This document shows positions 27,286 through 40,300 of a stretch of DNA of 64,000 bases, piece by piece. Origin of the DNA: Drosophila persimilis (lineage: Eukaryota > Arthropoda > Insecta > Diptera > Drosophilidae); NCBI RefSeq assembly GCF_003286085.1, contig NW_020825288.1:16616001-16680000 (forward strand), written 5' to 3'. Within the stretch, counting starts at the first letter, position 1. Each line of letters starts with the position of its first letter. A program made the position numbers and the translations under genes. The notes under the pieces were generated by a model. It was given only the letters and a program-made list of their open reading frames with translations. It did not search any database and was not told the origin of the DNA.

Positions 27286-27310
27286 CCATTCCATTCCATT
27301 CCATTCCATT
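27286..27310. repeat. (CCATT)5 pentamer array
   Basis: Five perfect CCATT units, read on the other strand as AATGG. It is a very short microsatellite with a satellite-like unit. Confidence 0.9.
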
Positions 27311-30289
27311 CGACTCCATACCGTTTCCTGGGCCCAGCCAGCCGTTCACTCGTTCAACTGGTGTGCGATAGCCGGATCCGGGTGCTCGCTTTATTGCACC
27401 TACAACTGACCGACGACTGCGACTCCCAATGCAAAGTCAACTGCTCCTGCCACTGGACAGAGGTAACTTCATTAGCACGGGCTCCTGATACGCAGCGAGT
27501 AAATTGCTCGTGAAGTTTCTGGACGGACGGACTTGACCAACGGCAGTCGTATCTTTAGACCTGGATCTTTGACTCAATTACTGGCAAGCGGCAGGTTGTT
27601 GATTTTGTCAGCTGCAGTTGACTTTCACTACCACTACCATTCCATAGCGGACTGTGCCCCATTTATGCATATGAATTTATTCAAATAAGGACCTGGCCAG
27701 AGCCGAAAGAATTTGTTGTGGCGCTGGCAGCGCTAAACTATTTTACATTTAGAGCAACTGCAAAGTTTGGGGCAGAACCAAAGGCACCGTCGAAGCCATG
27801 GCCAGAAGCCGAAGCCTGCCACCGGATTCGAGTATGTGGCAGCCACATGCATGCCTCTGTGCGTGCGCGCGTATGCCCGAGTGTGTGTTAGTGCTTTGTT
27901 CACATGTTTTCACTTTGTGCTTAATTTGCATTTAAATGGTTTTTGCACTTAGGCTATTTCCCGTGTAAATGAGCTTTGTTTGCCGTTGTTCCCGTTGCTT
28001 TGCTCGACTAAGCGAGTGAGTGAGCCCAAAAAAAGCGTAAGCCGGCCGAGCTTTTGTGTGTCTCGGGTTTTGGCCTGCATCGCTTCGCCTTCTTCAACAT
28101 ATCCTAACCAAATACCCGTCGAGCAGCAGGGCACCTTCGGTGGGGCACGGTCGCTATGTGGCTGAGCGCTGGAAATTGCTTGGGGGCATGACAGGCGCTT
28201 GCTTTTTTATTGGAACAAATTTCTCATGGCCCCCGCAGCCAATGGGATATTACGACCCCCGTGCCTGTGGCCGTGCCCGAGACACGAAATTTCCAGCTCA
28301 GCGCGTGCAATGCCCCCCAAAAGACTTCGAAATTTGGCCTTCTTTCAGTTTCACACTCGATGAAATTCCACAGAAATCCCAAACGGGAACACCATTCGAA
28401 CATCGCATCAGCATTTTCCGCATTGATGCCCAAGAGGGGTGGGAATTTGTGTTATTAAAATGGTTTTTAGTTGTATTTTAATTGCAGGACAGCTAAATGC
28501 ACGGAGCACAAACATACACAATTACTCGCCCATCAAAAATTTTCCCCGCATTTGCATAAGCAAATATGAAATGGCAATAGGCATGAGAATTTGACTGTTG
28601 GCATTTATTCTATTTCCCATTTTATGTGCAGACAGAAAAACTAACAGGAAACTCGCATTTGTACAGCGTGTACTGGGGGGATGGCCCTGACCGAGTGCTG
28701 ACGGGGCTTGTGACATGATTTGTTTTCCTGGTTTATTTTCCGATTTGTGTATAGAGGGGTATTTCATTTAATGGATTTCAAGGATTTCGTGGATTTTTAG
28801 AGCATTTTCCAATTGCTAAAACAGAAATGGGTTGATCAGACTTTGAAGAGTGTCTATGGTGAATTTCTTCATATGAAAGGTGGACTAAATTATTGCTCAA
28901 ATTAGCAACGGCCACGCCTTTTATGACTTAATACGTTAGACAAAATATATGTCACATACACAAGCATAGTACTAAAACAAACAAGAAGTGTGGATGGGAA
29001 AAGCGGATGGGACTGGAAATGGGACTGGGACCGAGCAGTGACCGACCGTTTTCTCATTTAGCGCAATGTCAACTTTTGCTGTTGTGGTCCCTAATGATGA
29101 CAGCCTGGCCCGAACCCACACGCAGACACACTCGTTGAGCGGCTTTAGCCTGGTCAGTGCACAATGCAGAAACCTTGTCCAGAGACCTTGCTGTTCACTT
29201 GTCACCGAAGCTATGACAATGATGTGGCCCATGTCCGGCACATCCAGTCCCGCCGGCCACAGCTTGGACTACGACCATAACTGGGGCAGGGGTTGATGTT
29301 AGCTGCCATCGCGGTTCTCGCACTACGGCGGAAAAAAAGGAAACAAAAGCAAACAGATTTGATTGTTTGTAATTAAAAGTGGACAGACGCGGCGAAAATT
29401 AAATGACCATACAGGGGGGCTGGTGGTGGTCCTGATCCTCGTCCGGGTCAGACTTTCCCTGTGTGTTTGCGTTTAAGCCGGACATAAAAGTTTACGGCCA
29501 GACGCCATGACGGGACTCTCTCGTTAATTTAAAAAGTAGAAATCTAATAAAACAGAAACCGCCGCCAGGTACTGCACGTGCCGGAGATGGATCTGAGGCA
29601 CACGCGTTTGTCTGTATGTGGGGACAATTTAAATGGTTAATTAGCATAAATAATTCCGGGGGTTCATTTATTCCATCAAAACTTAAATGTTACGCGAAAC
29701 ATCTCGAGACAGTGGCAGTGGCACGACTTGAGGCAGTTCCGTAGGCAAGACCGTAGAATGGCTGTCAACATACACAAATATTAGTGGGAATGAGTAATGA
29801 GCTGTCAAAGGTCTTACACAGAAACAGCAACAGAAACGTGTCGGAAGAGCACAATCAAGAACTACGGAAGGAGTTGAGTACAAAATAAGGGTCATGTCAT
29901 TGAATGAAATATAATTGGTTATTCCTGATTTGCATATTATAATATCTAAGCTGTATTTTGAGTATAGTAGACTATTTAATGAACTAGAAAACAGAGACAA
30001 CCACAATAATATACATATGTACAAGTCATTCAAGAATAAGCATTCTTAGAAAACTCAATATAAACTATGATTATATGTGTGCTCCACAATTGAGAGAGCT
30101 ATAAAAGTCAACTGCTTAACTAATTAAAAAATACAAGGCCATTTTCTGGACGTGCCATAAACGGTACTGTATGGCCTGAGCTAAGGACCAGGGCCAGGCC
30201 ACACTTAATGCATTTAAAGCGGCTGCTTTGGCCGCACACAGTCGAACGGACAGGGCCAAGAGGCCTGGGCCATCTAGCAGCCTGTTGAT

Positions 30290-31255
30290 TCAGTGGGTTT
30301 TCAAGAAGAGGGGGGCTGGCTGGAACCGGCGTTGGGCGGGGACAGGCCAAGGAACTGTTGCCGTAGCGCAACAACTGGCCGGATAACTGAGCGGAAAAGC
30401 TCTCGTCCTGAGCTTTCGCTCTCTCGTGCCTGGCGCGGCTGGTGCTCGTGCTCGTGTTCGTGTCTCGGGTTCGTGGGGTGTGCACTTCCCTGGAATGCCT
30501 CGACTCCCACGTTGGGGGCTCTGGTGTGGAGGCGTCGGTGTGGGAGTATTCTCAGCCCGTCGATTTTCCAGCCAGGCAGTGCGTTCCGTTTCGCTTGCCA
30601 CTTCAGTCTAGGATAAACGCTTGCGACGAGCACAACAAGTGCGCGCATGCAACCAGCCCCGGATCCAACCTCAGTCCGGAGTCAGTCAACAGCTCCGCAA
30701 GCCTGTTGTGTAGTGTAGTGCGAAAGTGAAATTTCCGAGTGCGAATTCCATCAGAATAGTGAGAGTGGGAGAAGAGTGGGTGACTGGCAGGACATCTGCC
30801 CCAGCCGAATCCTTTCCTCCGGGGATGCGCGATGCGATTGCCCCCGAGTTAATTAACTGCGCGCGTGCATCAATCGTCGGGAAATCAAACATGTAACTCT
30901 GCGATCGATATTTGTGAGGTGGTGCCAAAGTAGAACCCCCAAAACGAAATCAGAAACAAGCCACCGATTTTGTGCAACTCCAAAGGAAGCACTGCCAGTG
31001 ATTTTGTGAAGATAATCAGTGGCCTGATCGGGCAAGAAATCATTCGATTTTTGATATTCGCATTTCTGCATTGACTAATGGCCAACAACTCGTTGTGTTT
31101 GAAGCGTTTTGTGTGCTTTTAGGAAAATCAAAACCAATCCAATTGCAAAACCTATTCCGAACCCAACCCCAATCCAAAATTCAACCCACTTGCAAAGAGG
31201 GGCGGAACTTCTGCATCGAATTGCCATTTCAGCTGGAACAAACCAATACGGAAAT
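30290..31255 (+). promoter_or_regulatory. Probable promoter and 5' untranslated region of beat
   Basis: The stretch just upstream of the predicted signal-peptide exon starts GC-rich (30290-30700) and is open in several frames on both strands without family resemblance. It then becomes ordinary mixed DNA up to the ATG at 31256. Two TCAGTC initiator-like words lie at 30671-30676 and 30682-30687, but neither has a convincing DPE or TATA partner. The assignment rests mainly on position. Confidence 0.35.
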
Positions 31256-31313
31256 ATGCATAGGTTTTGGATAATCGTTTTACTTTTAGGATTACTATAT
31301 ACAAAGCCAATAA
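31256..31313 (+). CDS. beat-VII: Predicted signal-peptide exon of beat
   Basis: ATG at 31256 opens MHRFWIIVLLL, a short basic start followed by a strongly hydrophobic core, then YTKPI. A consensus donor (A|GTAAGTA) follows at 31314. The exon ends after one base of a codon, exactly the phase the Ig exon at 47566 needs; joining them gives an Asn codon followed by GQSDVEVQ. No competing signal-peptide exon with this phase was noticed in the 16-kb intron. This is inference from phase, hydrophobicity and splice site. Confidence 0.7.
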
Positions 31314-34300
31314 GTAAGTACATTTCCAATCATGTTTCGGCTTACCATTTTGTGGCTGATTGTTCTCCGTTTTGTTGGTTTGGATTCCCTAAAATTTGAG
31401 TTGGGAAGAAAACTTAGGCATCCTGGGACTGGCCGATCAATATTTTATGAATAGTTTTTCCAAAGTTTACCCAACGACAACTTCGTTTATTTATAAAATA
31501 TTGGCATTTAGCTTGGGGTTTGCATATGCAAAAAAGTTAAGAGTAAACCTGCCGCTGGCTAATTGCAAATGGGGCACGGGTCTCGACTCTGAAGAAAGTC
31601 GAATGTCACGCACTTGGTGCGACATAGGGTGGGGCAGGGGCAGGGGCAGGGGCAGCAGCCGGACACATTCTCAGCACCTGCCACCTCTGACTGCTGCTTG
31701 CTTTTCCATAAGATTCATGAATAATTCATGGTGCACGCTTCGATTATTTACTCCATAAACATACATACTCCTCCTTTACGGTCCGGTCTGGCTCGATCGA
31801 ATGGGAGGGAGTGCCAGTACCAGTGCCAGTGCCAGTGCGAGTGCCCATGCCTTGGCCTTGGGTGGTCTGGCAGTTTACAAGTTTAATTTTAATAAATTGT
31901 GAATGGTTAGCTTTCCAGGGATCGGCACTTGCAGCACTTGCAACTCGCGATGAATGCGAAATGTCGCTGCTAATGGGAATTGCCTTTGGCAATTTGATTT
32001 GATTAACGAACCAATGAGCGACGGAAAGTATGCCACAAAATTAAATTTCATTACAGCTTCATTTCGGGCTAAAGTTAATCAAAAACCCAATGAGCAGCTC
32101 GTAAAACACAACTGCGCGGTGGCGGAGCGGTTCAAAGTCTCCGACCCCCACTTGGATCCTGGCTCCCAACACGCTGACTCGTTGACTCCCGAATCCTGGC
32201 TTGTATCTATTACCCGTTGTCGCTGGCAACGTAATTGCTGAAAAATTAATTCGCCAGGGGGCGCGGCAGGAGCGGCAGCGTCATCAGCAGCTCCAACCCA
32301 ACGAAGGAGATCATCCTGTCGTAAAGCACGTTTTTGCCATTTTACGCCAGCATTTTACCTCTCCTTCGGCAAGGGAGCAAGGATACATGGAGTGGCGTCA
32401 TATAAAATGCGCCGATGCCACAGTGAAATCAATTTCAAGTCATTAAAGGAAATGAATCTTTATGGAGACGATGCCAGTGAAAGCAAAAGTTTCCCCGAAC
32501 CCCGACCCCCGACAAAGATTAGCAGCTCCGGCTGTTGAGTGGTTGGTTGAGTGTATGGGCTCTTAAGAATTTAAACACGTTGCCATCTCCGACTCCACAT
32601 CCACTTCCAGCTTCAGCCTCTGCTTCTGCTTCAGATCCGGAAAGTGTAATCGAAACTGCCCGAAGACACTTGATGCGATTATTATTGATTTTCTGTACTG
32701 AAATTGTTCTGATTGAATTATTTATTGGGCGAGTGCTGGGTGGGTTGCTGGATCGAATCGGTGCAGAGTGGAGTGGATTTCATTAGTTGGGCCACTCAGC
32801 ACTCGCTCGGCTGACGGCTTAATTGAGTTGTGAAGTCTGCCGAACACTTATTTACACAAGCAACAAAAGGCGCACGTGACGGGAATACGCTCATCGAATG
32901 CTTCTTCTGCTTCTGCAGGGCCAACCCGTTCTCTGTTTGCACTGCTCTTGATGGCGAATGGCGTTTCGAAATTAAAGCAAAACATAAATCAATTTGACTA
33001 ACTAAACAGTAAGCTGCATCATGAAATTCACATTTGAATAAATATTGTGTCAAGCCACTGGCTAACAGCCACTTCAGCGACGACGACGACGACATTAGCT
33101 GAGGAGGAGCAGGAGTCGAGGCAACAGCCTGAGGCGATGGCTGGCCTTCGCGTCGTATACTTAATGTGGCCACATGTCCATACAAATGTAATAATTGTGA
33201 GACCCAGTAGTGGCTGCGGCAAAGGGGACTGGGACAGTCATAACAAGGCAAGTGTGTGCACTCGGTGCAACCTCAATGGCAGGGCTGGTCCTGCCCCTGC
33301 TCCTGCTCCTGCCCCGCGGGCTAGCCAGAGATGTGGAAGTAAATGTGGATGTAGATGTAGTTGGGGATGTCTGTTTGGGGACCTACATATCACACAGGCG
33401 ACAGGCAACGACAGATCGGAGCAGAGAGAGATAGAGAGAGACGCAGCAAGATAGACCCTTATAGCCTGCAGCCGACTAACTGACTGCGTGGCCATGCCTG
33501 TGCCTGGCCGCCTGCCTCGCCTGTCTGCCATATGACATGTGATGACTTTGACAAAGCCAGCTCCTCTTCGGGCCGAGTTCCCAGGGCCCGGGGAAGTGAG
33601 TACCGTGCTGCTGTGCAAAGACGCTTTTGGCATATCTAATGAAAGTTTTTTGCAGTCTGCCCTTCGGCCCCCGGCCATAGCCACAGCCACAGCCACATCC
33701 ACATCCACAGCCGTTTGACATTGCACTTTAATGGACTCTCCACTCGAAAGAAAAACGCAGAGAAAACTTGGCCTTTCCAATCGAAATAAATATTGTAAGC
33801 GGTCCATAAATTGTTGCTTTTGCCACGGGCAAAGTTTCGACCCATACCCACTCCGTGTGCTGTCGAAGTTAAGTTGAGTGGCAGAAATCAGATTAAGGCA
33901 AATATTATACTCGTACATGGCAGGCAGACTTGCGGCGCCGTAATGCATGGGGCTTGCCCCATACCCAGTCGAACAATTTGCTCAAGCCAGCCGCAGGTGA
34001 GCGGAATTTGGAACAGGACTTGGAACAATTTTGCACAAATTTGGCGCAAAGACAATCAAAAAGTTATAAAACAAGCTTCGGTAAAAACAAAAGCAATGCT
34101 CGAGAGCGAGAGCTGCCATCAGAGCCGGAAGCTGAATCCGGACCCGACCCAGACCCCATCTCCATCTCGTTCGGAACTGAAGCGGGCCTAGGTGTCTCTG
34201 AGGCGTGTGTGTATCGGGCTGTGAAAACTTTGCTCAACTCTCGTTTTTTTCCCATTGTTTTCCTGTGTTTTGGGCCGTGGCTTTGCTGGCAATGCGCATA

Positions 34301-37300
34301 CGCCGCGCGGTCTTATTATCAGCCGCATCAGCGGCGCCGTAAAGTAAATGCAAAGTGTGCAAAGTCTATAAACGAGCGTCAAACTTAAAAGCCCCAAGGT
34401 GGCGTCGCCTCGCCAAGGACGACAAGGACTTAAGCTTGTTTTTCCTTTAGCCTGAAGAGAGGGGAAAGCAGCGAAAGCACAGAGGAAAGCGAAATGGAGA
34501 GACGAGGGAAAGTCCCGGGTTTATCGGCCAAAGCGTGGTGCGGCCTATCAAAAAGTTGCTCACACGACAAATTGCCAGAGCGACATGAGAGGTAGTACCA
34601 GAACCAGATCCAGGAGCGGCGACAGGAGCGACACCAGGAGCGGAAGACGAAGGCTTCGAATAAGAAAACGAATTTTATATTTCTGCGTTCCTATTATTTG
34701 TATTATTTATGGGGCCTCTGGCAATGTCGTTAAACGGGGGGACCATTAAAAAGACCTCCTATACGTTCTGCCTGTGCTACATATATGTGTGTGGGTGACA
34801 GATGCCAGCTGCCAGCTGCTAGACAGCCCCAGACAGCGGATCACAAACGGGCAAATAAAAAAGAAAGGACGCTTCCTTGAAACAATTATGCCTAAGTGTA
34901 GGATCTGAAATATTTATGAAGCTTACTTTGCAATACACTGCTCTGTGCCCCCAATTTCAAGCAGAGCCAATCCGATTGTCAGCTATTCTCGGCTGTAAAG
35001 TTCCCCAAATAAAAGTCAAAGCGGCTAAAAGGACTTGGAAAAACTATTAAGATGTCAGCAAATAATTACGCATGAAAGCAGCTGCATAAATCTGGTCGCC
35101 TCCCAATGCCAAATCCGCCACTAAAACGAACTGAGCTGGAAACTGCGGAGCCATCGAGGCGTTGCCTCCGAGAATGGCCATAATGCGACACTTGAGGAAA
35201 AGCGCTTCAACTTGCCAGTCACTGGATGCTGGATGCCGGAGGTCTGCCCGAAAGAAAGCACTTTATCAAGAGGGATTTGCGGAGCTGGCCCCAAACGTGG
35301 GAGAGGATGCATTTGCCCCACACTTTCCCAGGGACACGGACCCGGTCTCCACTTGGGATCTGGCTGGGTCTGGTCTGACAGTTTTGTAATAACAATGACC
35401 GCAAAGGAACGCAATCGATTTGCCATTTTTCACTAAATTTATGAGTTTATGAAGAATCATCCTTGTTGTTGCTGTTGACGGTAAATCGCGCCCCAGTTTT
35501 TATCATGAGAAATACTGATGGTATTTATATTTTATTGCCTCCCCTGCAGCTCCGTCCTCGGACTTGATAGTTTTTTTTCCCGGAACTTGTTCGCCAGAGT
35601 CTGCCTTAATGAGCCTTAATAAGGCGGCACGCAGCAGGAAACAACTGCAGCATAAATCTCGGCGAACCCGAACCCGGCGAATCACTGAACCCTACCCGAA
35701 CCGACCCGAAATAAATCTCGCAAAAATCCATAAATTGCCCAGCGACACGCGAGGGTCAACGAGTGTTGACAAAAAAAAGGGAAAGTCTGAGAAGTCCACC
35801 AGCAAAATCGAAATGTAAATTGACTTCCTACAATGACAGCCGGGACTGGCACATCGATGGGATGCCGCACGAGTCCGGCTTGAATGCTGCCCAGCGATGC
35901 GTTAATTATTCAGGACCAGAATAGCAGGTCCACGTGTTATGAGCCAAGGGCCAAGGGCCCAGGCAAGCACTAGGCCACAAAGTGCTGGCCACCGCATTCA
36001 TCATTATCCACAGTTTGATTTTTGCCACAAAGTTTTCGGCCTCAAAACTTTTGACAAAGGTCGAGAGCAGTTTAAATCCGAAGCCAAAGTCAAAGTCAAA
36101 CGCTCCAGGCAATTCCTACAAAATGAATGAGTGATCCTCCTGCCTGGATGGCTGGGGGGGGCTGCCTGGCGGTAGGGGGAAAGTTTCAGATTTTTTGAGG
36201 TTTTAAGGGATTTGGGGCGGAAGCAGCACACAAATGCAGAAACACCCGGGATCAAAGGCCAAAGTGATGGCGCATAAATTTCTGGGCAGAATCCGAAACA
36301 GCTTAAGCCATAAGCGAGGTGGTCAAGAAAACAAATGACAGCAAAACGCATAAATTGAACCGAAACCCGATACCGCTACCGGTCCCGGTCCCGGTCCCAG
36401 TTCTATTCAAATCATAGAAGTACGGGTACAGTCGGGCAGTTATGGGAAAAGTTCAATCTGTAAATGTCTGTGCAAGTCATTAGGAATCGGGTTATGGCCC
36501 GAGCATTTGTTGGCTTTGCGGTGAGCAGAACAGAACAGAACAGAACAGACCCTGATACAGAGCTCCATGAATCACCGGAAACATCATTCTCCCTACTCAG
36601 AGGCAGAGTCATAACAATTTAATCACTGCCAAAGCCTGGGACAATTTAAAGTCAGCGACTGAGTATTTTATTTTATTGCCGCGATACGTACACAAGCCCG
36701 CGATATAAAGCCGCATGGTGCACATCCAAACGATTCGCCGACAGTGGGGAAAATTAATTAAAAAAGCCTGTGTCTGCCTGTGTCCGTGCATCGTCTACCG
36801 CCTCCCCAATCTCTTCCACCCACAACATCCCTATCAAGCAAAATAAAAACATGTCTAGGCACTAAAAAGTTTATTATTGTAAGGCCGCCCAAGTAAAAAA
36901 GAACTCGCATTAACTGCCCCAAAAAATAACGTCTCTGCGAAAGAGTGATGCGAGCAGAATGGAAAATTAAACAGAGTCGGAAATGTCACACATATATGTA
37001 CAAGCCGCACCCACTCGCGCCCCACACACAGCCGCACACGGTGATACAGCCATGAGGCAGGAGCAAGGAGTCGGGCAGTCAGGCAGCCAGGCAGACAGGA
37101 AGCAGGACGAAAGAACAAACAAACAATAACGACAGCAAATGCCTGGAAAAAGGGCTAGCAAAAGTTGGCCGACTGAGCTTCACGCGGCCGGGAGTGGGAA
37201 ATGTGAATGGGTGAACCAACAAACAAAGACAAAAAAAAACCAGAGAGAGTCAAGAGTCGACAATGAGATACCCGCTGCACACATGAGAGTGGAAAATTAG

Positions 37301-40300
37301 ATGATATATAGAGTCGACGTACGCGGTAAGCGACATACAAAAGGTATCCTTAACTGCTTAGTCTCTCAGGTAGATGCAAAAAAACCATTGAAAGAGACTG
37401 AGAAATATTTGTGGATAAGGTGTTAGTGTTCGACCGATAATTTCTCTGGCAGCTTTATGCCGTAGTGATCATACCTAAAAACATTCGATTATTAATTTTG
37501 TAATGCATGAATGGAAATATAGGGTATGCCGAAAGTGCCTACATGACACATCAAAATCATAATACCCTCCTCTGCAAGGGTACAAAAAGGAAAAACGAAG
37601 TAAACTACACATTTTTATTATGCAAAGGGGGCGCAAATGAAAGGCAAATGTTTTGTTTTTGCACTCGGGTCTTCCCTTTCTCCAAGTGCGTGTGGGTATA
37701 TGTATGTGTGTAATTTTCTTTCATTGCATATGTGTGTTTGTGTGTGTTTGTGTGCTCACTTGAAAGTATTGTTAACGGGACACATAAAAGCAGAGTAAAG
37801 AAGTGGAAAAGGGAAGCTCTGAAGAGTGGAGCAAAGCCCCATACGAGTGGGGCGCCCCAAAGTAGGCAATAAAACACTAGTCGAAATCTAGACACGCGCC
37901 CCTAAACACATGACAAACAATAAGCTGGAGCCTGGGCCCCGATTTTGGGCCCGAACTTCTGCCTTTTTATGAACACCAGAAATGAGACAAATAAAGTGTG
38001 ATTACTGCAAATTGAGTGAGTCGCATGAATTGTGTGACAAGCGGCTAAAACAACTTTCAGTTTGTCATGGGAGAAAGTGTGAAAAGTTGAATATAAATCT
38101 AGAAATTATAACGAATTTTTGAATAAATCGTTGAATAGTTATGGATGGTTGATGGAACAAATCCATAAATTATACAGAATAAACCAAATAATCTTGTTTA
38201 AGTGCTGCTGTATAAACACAGATTTACCATTTATCCTTGCTTAGAACTTGAGCAGTTGAGCAATTTAGTCCATGCCACATATCTCGGGGCTGAAGTTCTG
38301 AAGTTCCCATGCAAATCGGATACATGTGTGTACTTATCCCAGGGCACTTTGTGTAGTATGCTTTGCTTACCCCGTCCAGAAAGCACAAAGCAGCTGCTTA
38401 ATTAATTGGACTGACTCTCCGAGTCCTGATGCTTGTGCTGCTGCTGCTGGCCTGCTTGTGTGAAAGGGCAATAATTTATCCAGTTGGTGGAGGACTGTGC
38501 AGGCTGTAATGATTGTGCGGCTTTCTCGACAATATCCTAGCCCTGCAGTTAATATGCGGCAGGTGACTCAGCATGAGGGTTCGAGAGCTGCTAATGAACA
38601 CCCATGGAGGCTGATGTTGGAGTAATACCAGAAAGTACCATTGCCTTCCTTAACACGATCTTGGTCTGCGTATGAATAAAATATTTCATGCGTTAAATTG
38701 AATTAATAATGGTAATGTAGAAGGCTTATGAATATGCGCTTTCGTGCCTACTTGACTTCTGGCCGGGGCTCACGTGCGTATGCGTAATCTTCGCTTCGCC
38801 CAGGCGCCTTATTAATTACCACATTTGCGACATTTAAGCATACTGCGAACCCAATTAAAGCCCAACCATTGCCGTATACATCGGCATTGATATTCTTTGC
38901 TCAGCTATTTGCCGGCCATTTAAAATTCAATGCCAAGCACTGAACAAAATCCAAGCTAAGCCAAGTTCGGGCTGAGACTAAGCTGCTTATTATTCCAGAA
39001 GCTATATGGCTGCTCATAGCCTCATAGCTCCATAGCTCCGTGGCTCTATAGCTCTTCTCTTCATGGCTGCTCGGGAGACGGCAATCACGGCGCGCTCAAT
39101 AATTGTATATTATATAAGAGAGCAGGCAAGCAGGCGGCAAAGCACAGAGCACAAAGCCAAATACGCGTCAATTGGCAGCCACATGCGCACTTGAGTAAAC
39201 ACAATCCTCAAGGAATTACCAGCTGAATAATGGGGCAGCAACAATGGCTTCTGCCTCATAATAATGGAATCAGTGGGTTGTGGGGAGAAGGAAATACACA
39301 GAGTCAGCGGTAAAAATTAAATATAAATAAATAACACAGAAATGTGTGCAAATTAACAGCAGCAATCTGGACGGACTGACTGCAAATGAGGTTGGTTGCC
39401 AGCCAAAGAAATTTTTCCACTTTCAAACTTAACTTTCAAACCAGCTTGGAGCACAGTCAAGTGTATGCAGCGACGAGTTGGGAAAAGGCGTTTTGGGAAT
39501 AGCTTAGCCAACAGAAAACGAAGACAAAAGCAGCCAGAAAAGGGAAAACTTTCCACGAACACAAACCCAGACACTCACACAGACAGACAGACAGAGACAG
39601 AGAAAGAAAGAGAGATAGACCCAGTGGGTGGAGGGGTACGGGATTCACATAAGGACACACTTGAATGGCTGGCACTTCTGTCTTTGTAATTGCGGCCCCA
39701 ATGCTAATGCCTCCTTGGGGCTGGGCAAAATGAAAATGCGTAAATTATTGATTACAATCGCCAGAAATCATGCAGTCCAAATAAAGGCCCAGCCACTCGC
39801 CACACCATACCCATGGCATACCATACTGTACCATACCATTCGGATATATATATAGCCTTTTTTATGATGCCCTGAGCTGATTGTTACGCCTTTTGTGGCT
39901 ACAGTGTGGGGGAGTATGTGGGGCTCCGGGCTGGATAAAAATAAAAATATTCGAGCCCTTGGCCCTGGACGAGGGCCCCGGCCTGAAAACGGTGACGGGA
40001 AGCAATCGCATAATGAAGGCACTTTACATAGCCGTCGCCGTCCATAGCCGGCTGTGCGTTGATTTTTTAATGGCGCCTCGGGCCAGCGGGAGCAGCGGCA
40101 ATTGGAATTCGGATTGAGATTGGGATCGGGTTCGGAATTGGAATGCAAACAAAGGCCGTTTGGCATTGATTGTGCAAGGACTTTTGTCCTACGCGCATTG
40201 TTTCAACAAGTTCTGGCCAAGGTTGACGAGGGTATGCTGTCGCCCAGGGCTTTGTGAGTCTGCTGCTCGTCTCCTTATTAGCACTAAGCAAATATGGTTT

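Larger units (their letters stand above)
20492..30289. other. Intergenic region between the first Tweedle gene and beat
   Basis: No recognised gene. The sequence is rich in simple repeats (GGCAGT, CATTC, CA/TG). An open frame of 55 codons at 25185-25352 ends in a hydrophobic, signal-like stretch but matches nothing I know. Enhancers for the flanking cuticle and neural genes are expected here but cannot be identified by eye. Confidence 0.6.

Noticed and set aside
30120-30729. Several overlapping open frames on both strands
   Set aside because: GC-rich sequence with few stops in any frame. None resembles a protein family, and the position fits a promoter and leader of beat better.
32113-32190. 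tRNA-like A-box (TGGCGGAGCGG)
   Set aside because: No matching B-box (GGTTCGANNCC) at the right distance, and no acceptor stem pairing could be found.
33238-33948. Open frame of 236 codons on the minus strand
   Set aside because: It crosses a hexamer repeat that yields runs of Val/Asp and Ala/Val, has no recognisable domain, and lies in intron DNA with overlapping frames on both strands.
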